A stretch of DNA of 64,000 nt from SG8-30 sp963710135 (lineage in GTDB: Bacteria; Pseudomonadota; Gammaproteobacteria; Steroidobacterales; Steroidobacteraceae): NCBI GenBank assembly GCA_963710135.1, contig CAVPYY010000003.1, forward strand, positions 248,001 through 312,000, read 5' to 3'. This document shows, in pieces, positions 27,835 through 41,320 of the stretch; positions within the stretch are counted from its first letter, which is position 1, and the number at the start of each line of letters is the position of its first letter. The position numbers were made by a program, and so were the translations under genes. The notes under the pieces are model-generated. The model saw nothing but the letters and a program-made list of their open reading frames with translations. It did no database searches and was not told the DNA's origin.

Positions 27835-28055
27835 CATGATGCATCCCCAGCAAGGCGCCGAACGGCGAGAAAACAAGCAGGATTCCATTCTGAGCGCGCG
27901 CCAACGATCACGCCAGATGACATTCGGCAACGAGAATCCATTCGCGCCGGTCGTTCGAACTTTCCGGTGTTCGCGGTAGTCAGATCCTCGGGCATACTTG
28001 CCACCCTGATTGACCGCGCACCCCTATCGCGTTCCTCCGAAGGAGTCTCGAAGAC

Positions 28056-28403
28056 ATGAGCAATGACAAGATTTCCCGCCGCAGCCTGCTGAAGGGCGCT
28101 GCCCTGGGCCTGGCAACCGTTCCGGCGCTGTCGCTGATTGCGCGTGAAGCCAACGCCGCACTGCCGCTGATCGATCCCGCCGATCCGCAGGCGAAGTCGC
28201 TCGGCTACATCCACGACGCGGCGAAGGTCGACGCCAAGGCCAACCCGATGTTCAAGGCCGGCGCGCACTGCGCGAACTGCATTCAGTACACCGGCAAGGC
28301 TGGCGATGCCGAGGGCGGTTGCAACCTGTTCCCGGGCAAGGGCGTGAAGGCCGCGGGCTGGTGCAAGGTGTGGGTGCAGAAGCCCGGCACGACGCTCGGC
28401 TGA
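28056..28403 (+). CDS. High-potential iron-sulfur protein (HiPIP)
   Basis: 115 residues. Tat signal SRRSLLKGAALGLATVPALS with the twin Arg, then a short mature protein with four Cys: HCANCIQYTG, GGCNLFPGKG and GWCKVWVQ, the HiPIP [4Fe-4S] pattern. It is folded with its cluster in the cytoplasm and exported as a soluble periplasmic carrier. Monocistronic, with a good terminator. Confidence 0.95.
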   Translation: MSNDKISRRSLLKGAALGLATVPALSLIAREANAALPLIDPADPQAKSLGYIHDAAKVDAKANPMFKAGAHCANCIQYTGKAGDAEGGCNLFPGKGVKAAGWCKVWVQKPGTTLG

Positions 28404-28429
28404 TCCACGACCGACTGTCCATGTCGGAG

Positions 28430-28461
28430 CGGCCCGGTGGTGTGATGCCCCGGGCCGTTTT
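28430..28461 (+). terminator. Rho-independent terminator of the HiPIP gene
   Basis: CGGCCCGG / CCGGGCCG stem followed by TTTTGTTTG, 27 bp after the stop. Confidence 0.85.
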
Positions 28462-28630
28462 GTTTGTGGCGACATTCAGTCGCCGTTCAGCCGCCACGAA
28501 TCATGCTTGCGACGTCGGCACTGTCCGCGTCGATCGTGATGCGCCTCGAGCCCGGCAAACTGGGGTGCCCTGGGAACCCGGCGCGGCACGCCTGGCGCGG
28601 ACAGTCCGGCTTTCGCAGCTGTTACGCAGG

Positions 28631-29110
28631 TCAATCCCGGATCGGGACATGGTCGAGCGGCAGCGCCGTGGTGTGCTTGATCTCCTCCATCGAGAAGCTC
28701 GAGGTGACGTCCGCCAGGTCGACCTTTCCGATCAGCTTCTTGTAGACCGCGTCGTAGCCGGCGATGTCCGGCACCACGACCCGCAGCAGGTAGTCCACCT
28801 CCCCGCTCATCCGGTAGGCCTCGACCACCTCGGGAATACCTTCCAGCGCCTTGCGAAAGCGCGCCAGCCAGGCCGCGCTGTGCTGGTTGGTGCGAATCGA
28901 AACGAACACCGACACGCCGACGTTGAGCGCCTTGGCATCGAGCAGGGCGACGCGACGCCGGATGACGCCCGCCTGCTCCAGCCGCTGGATGCGCCGCCAG
29001 CACGGCGTGGTCGACAGCCCCACTCGCTCGGCGATCTCGGCCACCGGCAGCTCGGCGTCGGCCTGCAGCAGGTCGAGGATGTGGCGATCCTTGGCGTCTA
29101 GGTAATTCAT
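28631..29110 (-). CDS. Lrp/AsnC family transcriptional regulator
   Basis: 159 residues. N-terminal HTH (AEIAERVGLSTTPCWRRIQR), then the RAM/ligand domain (GEVDYLLRVVVPDIAGYDAV). It is divergent from the class V PLP enzyme across an AT-rich 124-bp gap, the usual layout for local control of an amino-acid enzyme. Ligand unknown. Confidence 0.95.
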   Translation of the reverse strand: MNYLDAKDRHILDLLQADAELPVAEIAERVGLSTTPCWRRIQRLEQAGVIRRRVALLDAKALNVGVSVFVSIRTNQHSAAWLARFRKALEGIPEVVEAYRMSGEVDYLLRVVVPDIAGYDAVYKKLIGKVDLADVTSSFSMEEIKHTTALPLDHVPIRD

Positions 29111-29234
29111 ACTACGTTCCTGATTTATTGTAGGTGTTTATACTCTTTTTCTGGATTTCTGTAGTATTTTTTGGAACACGCTGCCACGGCCGGCCTGCTA
29201 GTTTGAAGACATACCGGGATCCCGAGGCGCCGAA

Positions 29235-30941
29235 GTGCACGACCTGCCACTGACCTTCGAATCACTGCGCCGCGAAGTGGTCGGCACCGACGTAGCGGTG
29301 GACACCGTCTTCGGCGAGCGGCTCATGGTGTACTGCGACTACACGGCGTCGGGCCGCTCGCTGCATTTCGTCGAGCGCTACCTGCAGCGCGTGCTGTGCA
29401 GCTACGCCAACACCCACACCGAGGACGACATCACCGGCCGCAGCATGACGCAGCTGCTGCACGAGGCCGAGGCCGCCATCAAGCGCGCCGTCAACGCGGG
29501 AGCGCGCGGCAAGATCGTCGCCTGCGGCACCGGCGCCACCGGCGCCATCGACAAGCTGCAGCAGATACTCGGCGTGGCCATCCCGCCGGCCACGCGCGAC
29601 GCCGCCGAGCGCCGGCTGGCCGAGTTCCTCGGCCCCGAGCAGCATGCGCGCTTCGCGGCGTTCCAGCGCGAACGCCAGCCGGTGGTGTTCGTCGGGCCGT
29701 ACGAGCACCACTCCAACGAGATTTCCTGGCGCCAGGGCCTCGCCACCGTGGTGGCGGTCGATCTCACCGACGATGGCGGCGTCGATCTGGCGCATCTCGA
29801 GCGCCTGCTGCAGGACCCGCAGTAGCGGGGACGCCTGCGCATCGGTTCGTTCTCGGCCGCCTCGAACGTCACCGGCATGCGCACGCCGGTCGGCGAGATC
29901 GCGCGGCTGTTGCACACGCACGATGCGCTCGCCTGCTTCGACTACGCGGCGAGCGGGCCCTACGTCGACATCGACATGAACCCGCCGGGCGGCGAGCCGC
30001 TCGACGCGATCTTCGTCTCGCCGCACAAGTTCCTCGGCGGCCCTGGCTCGAGCGGCGTGCTCGTCTTCAACGAACGCCTCTACCACGCCGAACTCGCGCC
30101 CTCGGTGGCCGGCGGCGGCACGGTCGACTACGTCAGTCCCGACGACCAGGACTTCATCGCCGACATCGAGGAGCGGGAACGCGCCGGCACGCCCGGCGTC
30201 CTGCAGACGCTGAGGGCCGCGCTGGCCTTCGAGGTGAAGCGCGCCGTCACGCCCGCGCGCATCGAGGCCCGCGAGCACGAGTTGCTCGAGCGCGCCTTCG
30301 CCCGCTGGACCGACGCCGAGGGCATCGAGATCCTCGGCAATCGCGATCCCGCGCGGCGCATCGGCATCGTGTCCTTCAACCTGCGCGATCCGCGCGGCGG
30401 ATATCTCCACCCGAAGTTCGTGACCGCGCTGCTGAACGACCTGTTCGGCATCCAGTCGCGCGCCGGCTGCTCCTGCGCCGGACCCTACGGCCACCGCCTG
30501 CTGGGCATCGGCGCCGAAGTGTCCGGCCAGTACCGCGAATGGGTGCGCAAGGGCTACCACGGCATCAAGCCGGGCTGGTGCCGGGTCGGCTTCCACTTCG
30601 TGATGGACGATCTCGAGGCCGACTACGTGATCGACGCCGTGCGCTTCGTCGCGCGCCACGGCTACCGGTTCCTGCCGCTGTACACCTTCGACGAGCACAC
30701 CGGCGCATGGACCCACCGCGCGGCCGCAGCGCCGGTTCCGGCGTTCTCGCTGGCGGCCGCGCTGGCGGGCGGCGACGTCATCCGCGCCACGCTGAGTGAG
30801 TCGGAGCGCGCGCGGCGTTATGCCGGCTTCCTGGCGGAAGCCGAGCGCCTTGCGGCCATGCTGGGAGAGCCGGCGGAGGCGGCCCCGGCGGACGCCCGCC
30901 CACGATTTGGCGAGCTGCAGTTCTTTCAGGTCTGCCAATGA
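29235..30941 (+). pseudogene. Class V aminotransferase/cysteine desulfurase-like PLP enzyme interrupted by in-frame TAG
   Basis: Reads as one 568-codon frame from GTG 29235 except for TAG at 29823-29825. Before it: GTGATGAIDKLQQIL and YEHHSNEISWRQG. After it, in the same frame: RGRLRIGSFSAASNVTGMRT, the PLP lysine in FVSPHKFLGGPGSSGV and the Cys-rich RAGCSCAGPYGHRLLG. In homologues a Tyr (TAC/TAT) is usual at this point, so a single substitution explains the break. It is either a sequence error, a recent null mutation or, less likely, readthrough. Paired divergently with the Lrp gene. Confidence 0.82.
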
Positions 30942-31354
30942 GCCCGGCAGAAACAAGAACCCCGCCTTGCGGCGGGGCCAGTTCCCTCTTGGTTCGTCGC
31001 GCCGGTCAACCGGCGTCTTGATGTTGTCCCAGTCTGGTCGCGTTCCCGCAACCTAACCCCTCGCGCGGGCGTCCTGCGCCCTTTCCTTCCCTTTCGCCGG
31101 CGTTTCGCGGCCACCCTGCCTGCGGCAGTCGATGGGTCTGGACGGTGTCGCCGGACTCAGCCTCCCCAAGCACTGCTGCAGAGACAACCAAATTGCGTGC
31201 CACGTCAGGCTGCGGCGTTGTCAAACAATGGCTTGGGGCGATCGTTGTTTCGACACCACGGGACTTCGCGACGACAACGTAAGATTTCCCGACATCGCGG
31301 GCCGGCGCCACGAGACCACGGGCGCGGGTTGCGGGCGGCTAGAATGCCGGCGCC
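30942..31354. other. 413-bp intergenic region with two hairpins, no supported gene
   Basis: It contains CCCCGCC-TTGC-GGCGGGG (30960-30977), which is followed by T-rich sequence on the minus strand (TTCTTGTTT) and also serves as the end of the PLP gene on the plus strand. It also contains CGCCGGT-CA-ACCGGCG (31000-31015). Short frames on both strands are Arg/Gly-rich without recognisable motifs. A minus-strand small RNA ending at the first hairpin is possible but unsupported. Confidence 0.45.
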
Positions 31355-32269
31355 ATGTCCTCGCCCAAAGATCCCAGATTCCGCGATCAGCCGATCGCCA
31401 CGCGCCCGCCAAAGCGCGCGCCGGTGCGACGCCAGGAGGACGGTCCGCCGCCGGATGCCGAGCGCTTGCAGAAGGTGCTGGCCGACTGCGGCGTCGCCTC
31501 GCGGCGCGACTGCGAACTGAAGGTTCGCGACGGCCGCATCCGCGTGAACGGCGCGATCGTGCGCGAGCTGCCCTGCTGGGTGCGCCCGGGCAAGGATCTC
31601 ATCGAAGTGGACGACAAGATCGTCGACACCTCGCGGCGCCAGCAGGTGGCGCGCGCGCGGCTGTACTTTGCGGTCAACAAGCCCAAGGGGGTCATCTCCA
31701 CGGCCAAGGATCCGGAGGGACGCGCGCACGTCGTCGGACTGGTGCAGGCGGTGGTGCCCCGCGGCGAACGCGTGTATCCGGTCGGGCGGCTCGACGCGGA
31801 CTCCACCGGACTGGTGCTGCTCACCGACGACGGGGATCTTGCCCATCGCCTCACCCATCCACGCTACGCCGTCAGCAAGGAGTACCGCGTCACCGTGCAG
31901 GGCGAGTTGAATGGCGAGGTGATCGCGGCGCTGAAGCGCGGCATCTATATCGCCACGCCGGACGCGATCGCGCGCAGCAAGGCGGGCGGGCGCGGCGGCG
32001 GCGGCCGTCGCACCGCCATCGAACAGCTGCGCGTGCTGCGCACCCAGAAGGACCGGCGCACCGGCGGGCTGTCCCTGCTGTCGATGACCTTGCGCGAGGG
32101 GCAGAACCGCGAGATCCGCCGCTTGCTGGCGCGGGTCGGTCTGAAGGTACGCCGGCTCGAGCGCGTATCGATCGGGCCGCTGAAACTCGGCGGCCTCAGG
32201 CCGGGCGGCTTCCGCCCACTGCTGCCGGCGGAAATCACCGCCCTGCGCAAGGCCGCGCTGCTCGACTGA
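31355..32269 (+). CDS. 23S rRNA pseudouridine synthase, RluB/RsuA family
   Basis: 304 residues. Basic N-terminal extension, S4 RNA-binding domain (about 35-90, LQKVLADCGVASRRDCE), then the RsuA-type catalytic domain with Asp in VGRLDADSTGLVLLTDDGDL and the C-terminal LREGQNREIRRLLARVGL. It converts uridine to pseudouridine in 23S rRNA; RluB is the best match, but RluE or RsuA specificity cannot be excluded. The start follows a 413-bp gap, and no alternative Met fits better. Confidence 0.93.
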   Translation: MSSPKDPRFRDQPIATRPPKRAPVRRQEDGPPPDAERLQKVLADCGVASRRDCELKVRDGRIRVNGAIVRELPCWVRPGKDLIEVDDKIVDTSRRQQVARARLYFAVNKPKGVISTAKDPEGRAHVVGLVQAVVPRGERVYPVGRLDADSTGLVLLTDDGDLAHRLTHPRYAVSKEYRVTVQGELNGEVIAALKRGIYIATPDAIARSKAGGRGGGGRRTAIEQLRVLRTQKDRRTGGLSLLSMTLREGQNREIRRLLARVGLKVRRLERVSIGPLKLGGLRPGGFRPLLPAEITALRKAALLD

Positions 32270-32285
32270 CGGTCCGGCGACAGTG

Positions 32286-32798
32286 TCAGGGGCTCACTCG
32301 CCCGGCGCCGGCGAACGCCAGCAGGAACCAGGGTTCGGCCAGCGTGGCGGTCTCGACGGCTCGCCCTGACCCCGGCGCGTGCACGAACTCGCCAGCGCCG
32401 ACATAGAGGCCGACATGTGGCGTCGGCAGCCGGAAGAAGACCAGGTCGCCGGGCCGCAGCGCGTCGAGCGGCACCGCCTGCACGGCCTGCTGCTGCGCCT
32501 CGGTGGTGCGCGGCAGCGTCACGCCGACCTGGCCATAGACGTAGTAGATGAGCCCCGAGCAATCGAGTCCGCCCGGGTCGGCCCCGCCATAGCGGTAGGG
32601 CGCGCCAAGCAGGGCCCGGGCGCGCCGCGCTGCCTCCTCCCCGACCCCGGACGGTGCCTGTCCCGCCTGTGACGCGGGCTGTGGCGCCGCGACGATCTCG
32701 CCGGCCGGGCGCGCGGGCTCGACGCGCTCGATAGCCTTTGGCGCACCGCAGCCGGCAAGCCATGCCATGGACAGGACGAGCAGTGCTGAGCGGCGCAT
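32286..32798 (-). CDS. NlpC/P60 family peptidase lipoprotein
   Basis: 170 residues from ATG 32798. Lipobox LAGC (Cys about 17), Ala/Pro linker, then the NlpC/P60 domain with catalytic Cys in GGLDCSGLIYYVYG and His in PHVGLYVGAGEFVHAP. It cleaves peptidoglycan stem peptides at the envelope, like Spr/NlpC. It converges with the pseudouridine synthase gene and is divergent from marR. Confidence 0.93.
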   Translation of the reverse strand: MRRSALLVLSMAWLAGCGAPKAIERVEPARPAGEIVAAPQPASQAGQAPSGVGEEAARRARALLGAPYRYGGADPGGLDCSGLIYYVYGQVGVTLPRTTEAQQQAVQAVPLDALRPGDLVFFRLPTPHVGLYVGAGEFVHAPGSGRAVETATLAEPWFLLAFAGAGRVSP

Positions 32799-32930
32799 CA
32801 CCTGCCCAAGCTTGCCGGGAAGCGCGCGTGGGTCAAGTGCACAGTGCCGCCGATTGCCACGCCGGGCGGGCGACCCGGCGCTCCGGGCCAGCCGGCTGCG
32901 GCCTGCCGTGTACTGCCGGAATACTTTCTT

Positions 32931-32952
32931 GATACTTGCTTTTGCAAGTATC
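32931..32952. promoter_or_regulatory. Perfect operator-like palindrome upstream of marR
   Basis: GATACTTGC-TTTT-GCAAGTATC, 9-bp arms with a 4-bp spacer, ends 17 bp before the MarR start. Size, symmetry and position fit autoregulation by the MarR dimer. It also lies in the shared promoter region of the NlpC/P60 gene. Confidence 0.8.
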
Positions 32953-32969
32953 TGCTGTATGCTACGCAC

Positions 32970-33422
32970 ATGACCAATACCGCCACCAATTCCGTGCTCG
33001 CGCTGCTGCGCGCCCATGCCTCGCTGGACCGCCGGCTTGGCGCCCCGCTTGGCGACGTGCACGGGCTGTCGTTGAATGAGCTGTTACTGATGATGCACCT
33101 GGAGCAGGCGCCGGGTGGTCGGTTGCGACGTGTGGATCTCGCGGAGCGGCTGCACCTCAGCCAGTCCAGCGTCACCCGCATGGTCGCGCCGATGGAGAAG
33201 ATCGGGCTGGTCACGCGCGATCACGATCCACGCGACGCGCGCGTCGCCTATGTGGTGCTCACGGCGGCTGGCAGACGGCGTACACGGGAAGCGACGAAGA
33301 CGCTCGCAAGCCTGTCGGAGGAACTGTTCGAGGACCGCTGGAGCGCGCAGGAAGTGCAGACGCTGGGCTCGCTGCTCGGCCGTCTCACCGCTGCCTTGCC
33401 CGGACGCCTGACGGCGCCCTGA
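32970..33422 (+). CDS. MarR family transcriptional regulator
   Basis: 150 residues from ATG 32970; the longer frame runs through the palindrome. Winged HTH with LSLNELLLMMHLEQAPGG, VDLAERLHLSQSSVTRMVAP and the wing DHDPRDARVAYVVLTAAGRR. Divergent from the NlpC/P60 gene. No efflux or catabolic gene adjoins it, so the target beyond itself is unknown. Confidence 0.93.
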   Translation: MTNTATNSVLALLRAHASLDRRLGAPLGDVHGLSLNELLLMMHLEQAPGGRLRRVDLAERLHLSQSSVTRMVAPMEKIGLVTRDHDPRDARVAYVVLTAAGRRRTREATKTLASLSEELFEDRWSAQEVQTLGSLLGRLTAALPGRLTAP

Positions 33423-33449
33423 GGAAACTCCCCAGGGCGCCCGGCCGAA

Positions 33450-35846
<2,397 letters not shown>

Positions 35847-36014
35847 GGCGGCTCCTTGCGTGGGAGGGACGCGCGTCGGGCCGGCGGGCCCAGCTTCGCC
35901 TTCCGGGCATCCCGGCGCGAGTCCTGAACTTCGACATGGGGGCAGGATGGCCGGTTGCAAGCCGGGCGGCGCGGTGACCGGCAGGCGGTGTGCGCCAGCC
36001 GGTATGCTCCGCCG

Positions 36015-38517
36015 GTGAGTCTTCCCGCCAGCATCCAGACCCTGCCGATCGCGCCGCTGCTGCCGCGCCTGGTCGCCGCGCTGGGCGAAGCGCAGGCGGT
36101 CGTTCTCGAGGCACCGCCTGGCGCGGGCAAGAGCACGGCCGCGCCCCTGGCGCTGCTCGAGGCCCCGTGGCTCGGCAGGTCGGCCATCCTGATGCTCGAG
36201 CCGCGCCGCCTCGCGGCCCGGGCCATCGCCACGCGCATGGCCGCGTTGCTCGGCGAGCCGGTCGGTGGGCGCGTCGGCTACATCACACGCCTCGACCATA
36301 GGGTATCCGCCGACACCCGCCTGACCGTCGTCACCGAAGGCATCCTGACCCGCATGCTGCAGACCGACCCGGCGCTGGAGGGCATCGGGCTGGTGATCTT
36401 CGACGAGTTCCACGAGCGCAGCCTGAACGCGGACGTCGGTCTCGCGTTCTGTCTCGATGCGCGTTCGACCCTGCGCGAGGACCTGAAGCTGCTGGTGATG
36501 TCGGCGACGCTCGACACCGGTGCGGTCAGCGCGCTGCTCGACGGCGCCCCGGTACTCTCCAGCGCCGGGCGGACCCATCCGGTCGAGACCCGCCACCTGC
36601 CGCGCACCGACCTGGCCTCCCTGCCGCGCGACGTCGCCCGCGCCATCCGCGCCGCGCTGGCCGAGGAAACAGGTGACATTCTCTGTTTCCTGCCCGGCGC
36701 GCCCGAGATCCACCGCACCCGGCGCCTGCTCGACGAGAGCGGCTTGCCGGAGCAGGCCGACGTACACGCCTTGTTCGGCAGCCTGCCGCCCGGCGCGCAG
36801 GACGCTGCGCTCGCGCCGGCACCGGCGGGCCGGCGCAAGGTGGTGCTCGCGACGGCGATCGCCGAGACGTCGCTGACCATCGATGGCGTACGGGTGGTCA
36901 TCGACAGCGGCTTTGCGCGGCGGGCGCGCTTCGATCCGGTGACCGGGATGACGGGCCTGGTCACGACCCGCGTGTCGCGTGCGGCGGCCGATCAGCGGCG
37001 CGGCCGCGCCGGCCGGACGGCGCCGGGCGTCTGTTATCGCCTGTGGCCGGAAGAGGCCACCCGCAGTCTCGAGCCCGCGACGCCGCCCGAGATCCTGGAG
37101 GCCGACCTGGCACCACTCGCGCTCGATCTCGCCGCGTGGGGCGCCAGCGATGCCGTCGACGCTCAGACTGCTGGACGCGCCGCCGGCGGCGAGCTTCGCG
37201 CAGGCGCGCGACCTGCTGCGCCAGCTCGGCGCGCTCGATGCCGCGGGGCGCATCAGCGCCCACGGGCAGCGCATGGCCGAATTTGGAACGCATCCCCGCC
37301 TGGCGCACATGATGCTCGCCGCAGGCGATCCGGCGCGCACGGTGCTCGCCTGCGAACTCGCGGCGATCCTGTCGGAGCGCGACCTGTTGCGCGGCCCGGC
37401 CGCCGCCGATGATGCGGATGTCTCCCGGCGTCTCGACGCGCTGCGCGGGCGCGACGCCGATGCCGACCGCGGGGCCGTACAGCGCGCGCGCCAGTTGGCG
37501 GAACGCTGGCGCCGGGCGCTCGGCGCGCCCGCCACCGGGGCGGACACCGAGTCCGCCGGCGTGCTGCTGGCGCTGGCCTATCCCGACCGGATCGGCTGCA
37601 GTCGCGGGGCCGACGGCCGCTATCAGTTGAGCGGCGGTCGCGGCGCGGCGTTTCGCAAGCCGCAGGCGCTGTCGCGGAGCGAATTCATCGTCGCCGCGGA
37701 ACTCGACGCGGGCGAGCGCGAGTCGGCCATCTTCCTGGCCGCAAGCCTGACCCGCGAGGCAATCGAGACCGATCTCGCCGGGCTCATCGAGCGCCACGAG
37801 GTCGTGCGCTGGGATCCGCGCGAGGAGGCGGTCGTGGCGCGCCGTGAGCGGCGGCTTGGCGCGATCCTGTTCGACCAGACGACGTTGGGTGCCGATGAGG
37901 CAGCGGCCCTCGCGGCGATGCTCGACGGCATCCGGCAGATGGGCCTCGCGGCGCTGCCGGCCTCCGCGGCGGCGGAGGCCCTGCGCGAGCGCATCCGTTT
38001 CGTCCGGCAGCAGCTTCCGGAGCAGCGCGGCGACTGGCCGGACCTGGGCGACGCAGCGCTGCTTGCGACCCTCGAGGACTGGCTCGGTCCCTGGCTCGCG
38101 GGCGTCACCCGGCGCAGCCACCTGGCACGGCTCGATCTGCATGCGGTGTTCCAGGCGCGGCTCGACCACGCGCAGCTCCGGCGCCTCGACGAACTGGCGC
38201 CGACGCATCTCGCAGTACCGAGCGGCTCGCGCGTCGGCATCGACTACGCCGATGCCGACGCCCCGGCGGTCGCGGTGCGCCTGCAGGAGATCTTCGGCCT
38301 GACCACGACCCCGCGCCTCGCGGCGGGGCGCGTGCCGCTCACCTTCCGCCTGCTGTCGCCGGCGCAGCGGCCCGTGCAGGTGACGCGCGACCTGGAGAGC
38401 TTCTGGGAACGCGGTTACGCGGAGGTGCGCAAGGAACTGAAGGGGCGCTACCCGAAGCACTACTGGCCCGACGACCCGCTGACCGCCACCCCGACGCGGA
38501 AGGCCCGCCCCCGCTAG
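36015..38517 (+). pseudogene. hrpB: ATP-dependent RNA helicase HrpB with one frameshift
   Basis: From GTG 36015 about 834 codons, the HrpB size. Walker A APPGAGKSTAAPLAL, Walker B IFDEFHERS (DEFH), motif III VMSATLD, motif VI QRRGRAGRTAPGVCYRLW, and the HrpB C-terminal region ending FWERGYAEVRKELKGRYPKH. The frame changes near 37155-37161 (around GCCGTCGAC) from LAAWGASDAVD to LRLLDAPPAASFA. Probably a 1-nt error like those in lon. DExH helicase of unclear role. Divergent from lon. Confidence 0.85.
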
Positions 38518-38570
38518 GCGGGGCGCGGCCCCGGAGCCCGGCCAATCCTTCGCCCGGGCCCCGAAGTCGC

Positions 38571-41304
38571 TTAGAACTTGTAGGTGAAGTCGAGCTTCGC
38601 GGTGGTGCCAATCGTCTGCTCGAGCACCGTCACGCCGCCCTGCTTGATCTCGGTCTGCTCATCGAGCAGGTTCTGCACCCGCAGCTTCAGCGTCATGTTG
38701 TCGGTCGGGTAGAAGCTCCAGATCAGGTCGACGCGAGTTGAACGGCTGCTCGTAGGCATCCGGCGCGCCATTGCGTCCGGCGAAGAACAGTCGGTCGCCG
38801 ACATGGCTGTAGGCCAGCGAGGCGCTGTGGTAGCCGCCCGGCGAGTCGTAACCGAGCTGCAGGTTCGCGACGTACTTCGAGTGCTGCGACATGCGGCGCT
38901 TGTTGTTGGTCAGGTTGGGCGCCGCCGATCCGATGGTGATCTCGGAATCCGAGATCGTCATGTTGCCCGACACGAAGAACGCGTCCGTCCAGCCACCCCC
39001 GGTCAGGAAGCCGAGGCTCTTCAAGCCCTCGAATTCGACGCCGTACAGGCTGGCCGACTCACCATTGATGAACGTCAGCGCGATGTTGTCGTCGGTCCCG
39101 GCGCCTTCGACGGTCTCGATCGGGTTGGTCAGGTCCTTGTAGAACAGCGACACCGTGAGATTGTCGCCGCTGCCGAAGAACCACTCGCCGCGAATGTCGT
39201 AGTTCGTCAGGTTGGCGTCGTCGAGCTCCGGGTTGCCGCGCACCCGTGCCTCGGTGAGCGGATCGATGTATGTCGCTCCGGACACTTCGCGCAAGTCCGG
39301 CCGGGCGACGGTCTCGCTCCAGCCGAAACGGAGCTGGAAGTCATCGGCCCAGAAGCCCGGGCGCATGTAGGTCACCGCCAGCGCCGGGTAGTAGTCGTCG
39401 CCCGCCTTGGCGATCGACTCGAGCTGGTCCGGCGGGATCAGGATCTTGCCGATGCTGGTGTCGAACTGGTTGGGATCGATCGGCACCGACACCCGCTCGA
39501 AGTTCTCCCAGCGCGCCCCGCCGGAAATTCGCCAGGTGTCGTTGAAGGTCACGTCGACGTTGCCGAAGGCGGCATCGACGATCTCGCCGGCCAGGTAGCT
39601 CTCGGTGCCGATGCCGCCGATGGACAGCGTGAAGCCGTTCGCCGGATCGAGGATGTTGGCGTCGGTGAAGACACTGCCGGGCGTACCCAGCAGCACCGAC
39701 TGCGGCGCCGAGGTCGTGCCCAGGCCGAGCTGGGTCTGCAGGTAGCCGCGCCCCTTCTCGTAGTAGTCATAGCCGCCGCTGATCTCGACCTCCGTGGTGC
39801 CAAAGGTGAAAGGCATGGCAATGCGACTGCCGTAGCTGGTCGCCTTGTCTTCGAGGTCGGTGAAGCGGACGTCGGCGGAGGTTGCCGACGAGCGGATCGA
39901 GGTGGAGATCAGCTCACCGCTGGCGGGGTCCACGCGATCCTGGGCGGAGAACAGCAGCTCGTTCGGGATCTGGGTGGTCGCCTTCGCATCGGACCAGTAC
40001 CAGTCGACGTTCAGACCTTCCGCGAAGCCGAGATCGACCAGCGGGCTCAACAGGGCCAGCGTCTCCGCGCCGAGCGTGTGCGAGCCGCGCACCTGGTACA
40101 GCTCCAGGTCGCGCTCCTCGTAGCGGATGCGGTAGTTCCGCAGCCGGTCGCCCGAAGACAGCTGGAAGTTGAAGTTGTTACCAAGGGTGATCGAGGCGTC
40201 GTCCTCGGTGTTGCGCAGATAGATCGCGGTCGCCTCGACCCGCTGCTCCTCGGCAAAGTCGATGCCGAGACCGAGCGAACCGGTCAGCGCGACCTGATTG
40301 GTCGTGCGCTCGCGTGAAGTCCACGTCCTCGTCGGGTTCCGATGACCGACCGGTTGATGCGCTCGCGGTTGCGCCACTGGTTCTTGTAGTCGCCGAGCGC
40401 GAGCACGCCGATCTTCCACTCGCTCTCCTCGCCGAGGAACCAGCTGTTGCCGACGGCCGCCTCGAGCGAGACGTCCGGGTCCAGCGACGAGCGCGCGGAA
40501 CTCCACGTCGCGGTTCAGGCTGGTGGCGAGCTGGCGGTTGATCAGCTGCGCATCCTGCAGCGTGGCCGGCTGGCCGCTCTGCAGCAGCGACTGGAAGATG
40601 CGGGTCGGGCTGAGGTTGCCCTGGTACTGGTTGATCGCCTGCGTGATCTCGGCAGGCAGTGCGCGCGTGCCGTCGTCGGTGCCGTACCTGTCGTCGCTGC
40701 CGCCCGGATAGGTCAGGCCCCGACCGTTGCTGTCGGAATTCCAGCCGCCGCCGACCTGCACGCTGAGCACGAAGTCCTCCGGGATGCTGCGGGTGCGGAT
40801 GTCGACGTTGCCGCCGCCGAACGCCGCCGGCTTGTCCGGCGAGTAGCCCTTCTGGATCGCCAGCGACTGCACGATCTCCGCCGGGAACAGGTCCAGCGGA
40901 ATGACGTTGCGGGTCAGGTCCGGCGACGGCACGTAGGCGCCGTTCACGCTGGTGCTCGAGTAGCGCTCGCCCAGACCGCGGATGTAGATGAACTGGTCGC
41001 CCACCAGGGTGACGCCCGGCAGGCGCCGGAGCGCCAGCGACACAGTGCTGTCGCCCACGCGGCTGATCTGCTCGATGCTGACCAGGTCGGCGACGACGTC
41101 GGTCTCCAGGCGCTCCTGCAGCACGTCGTCCGCAGCCGACCGCTGCCGCCCGACGACCACCACTTCCTCGAGCACGGTCGGCTCCAGCGCCGCCGCTTCG
41201 TCCTGCGCCTGGGCCGGCGCCATCAGCAGGCCGCCCGCGGCGGCGGCTGAAGCACCCAGCAACGCATGCACCGCCTGCTTCACAGTGATCCTGGTCATCG
41301 TCAT
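38571..41304 (-). pseudogene. TonB-dependent receptor, reading frame broken at about four points
   Basis: ATG 41304 or 41298 (GGGG sits 6 nt before the latter). Signal peptide, TonB-box-like ALEPTVLEEVVVVG, plug domain with RLPGVTLVGDQFIYIRGLGE, and a barrel ending in TTAKLDFTYKF with terminal Phe. Frame changes lie near 40497, 40340, 40317 and 38732. It would import a substrate across the outer membrane with TonB energy. It follows the beta-helix lipoprotein gene after 91 bp and a hairpin, and a Pho-box-like array precedes that gene, suggesting a phosphate-linked substrate (inference). Confidence 0.85.
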
Positions 41305-41320
41305 CCCCGTTTCGGTTCGA

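Noticed and set aside
29235..30941. TAG decoded as pyrrolysine
   Set aside because: The protein is not a methylamine methyltransferase, no pyl genes are seen, and homologues are expected to have Tyr there.
30926..31311. Small basic proteins or a stable RNA (rnpB, tmRNA, 6S) between the PLP enzyme and pseudouridine synthase genes
   Set aside because: Conserved cores of these RNAs are absent; the Arg-rich frames lack good starts and motifs. Only the hairpins are supportable.
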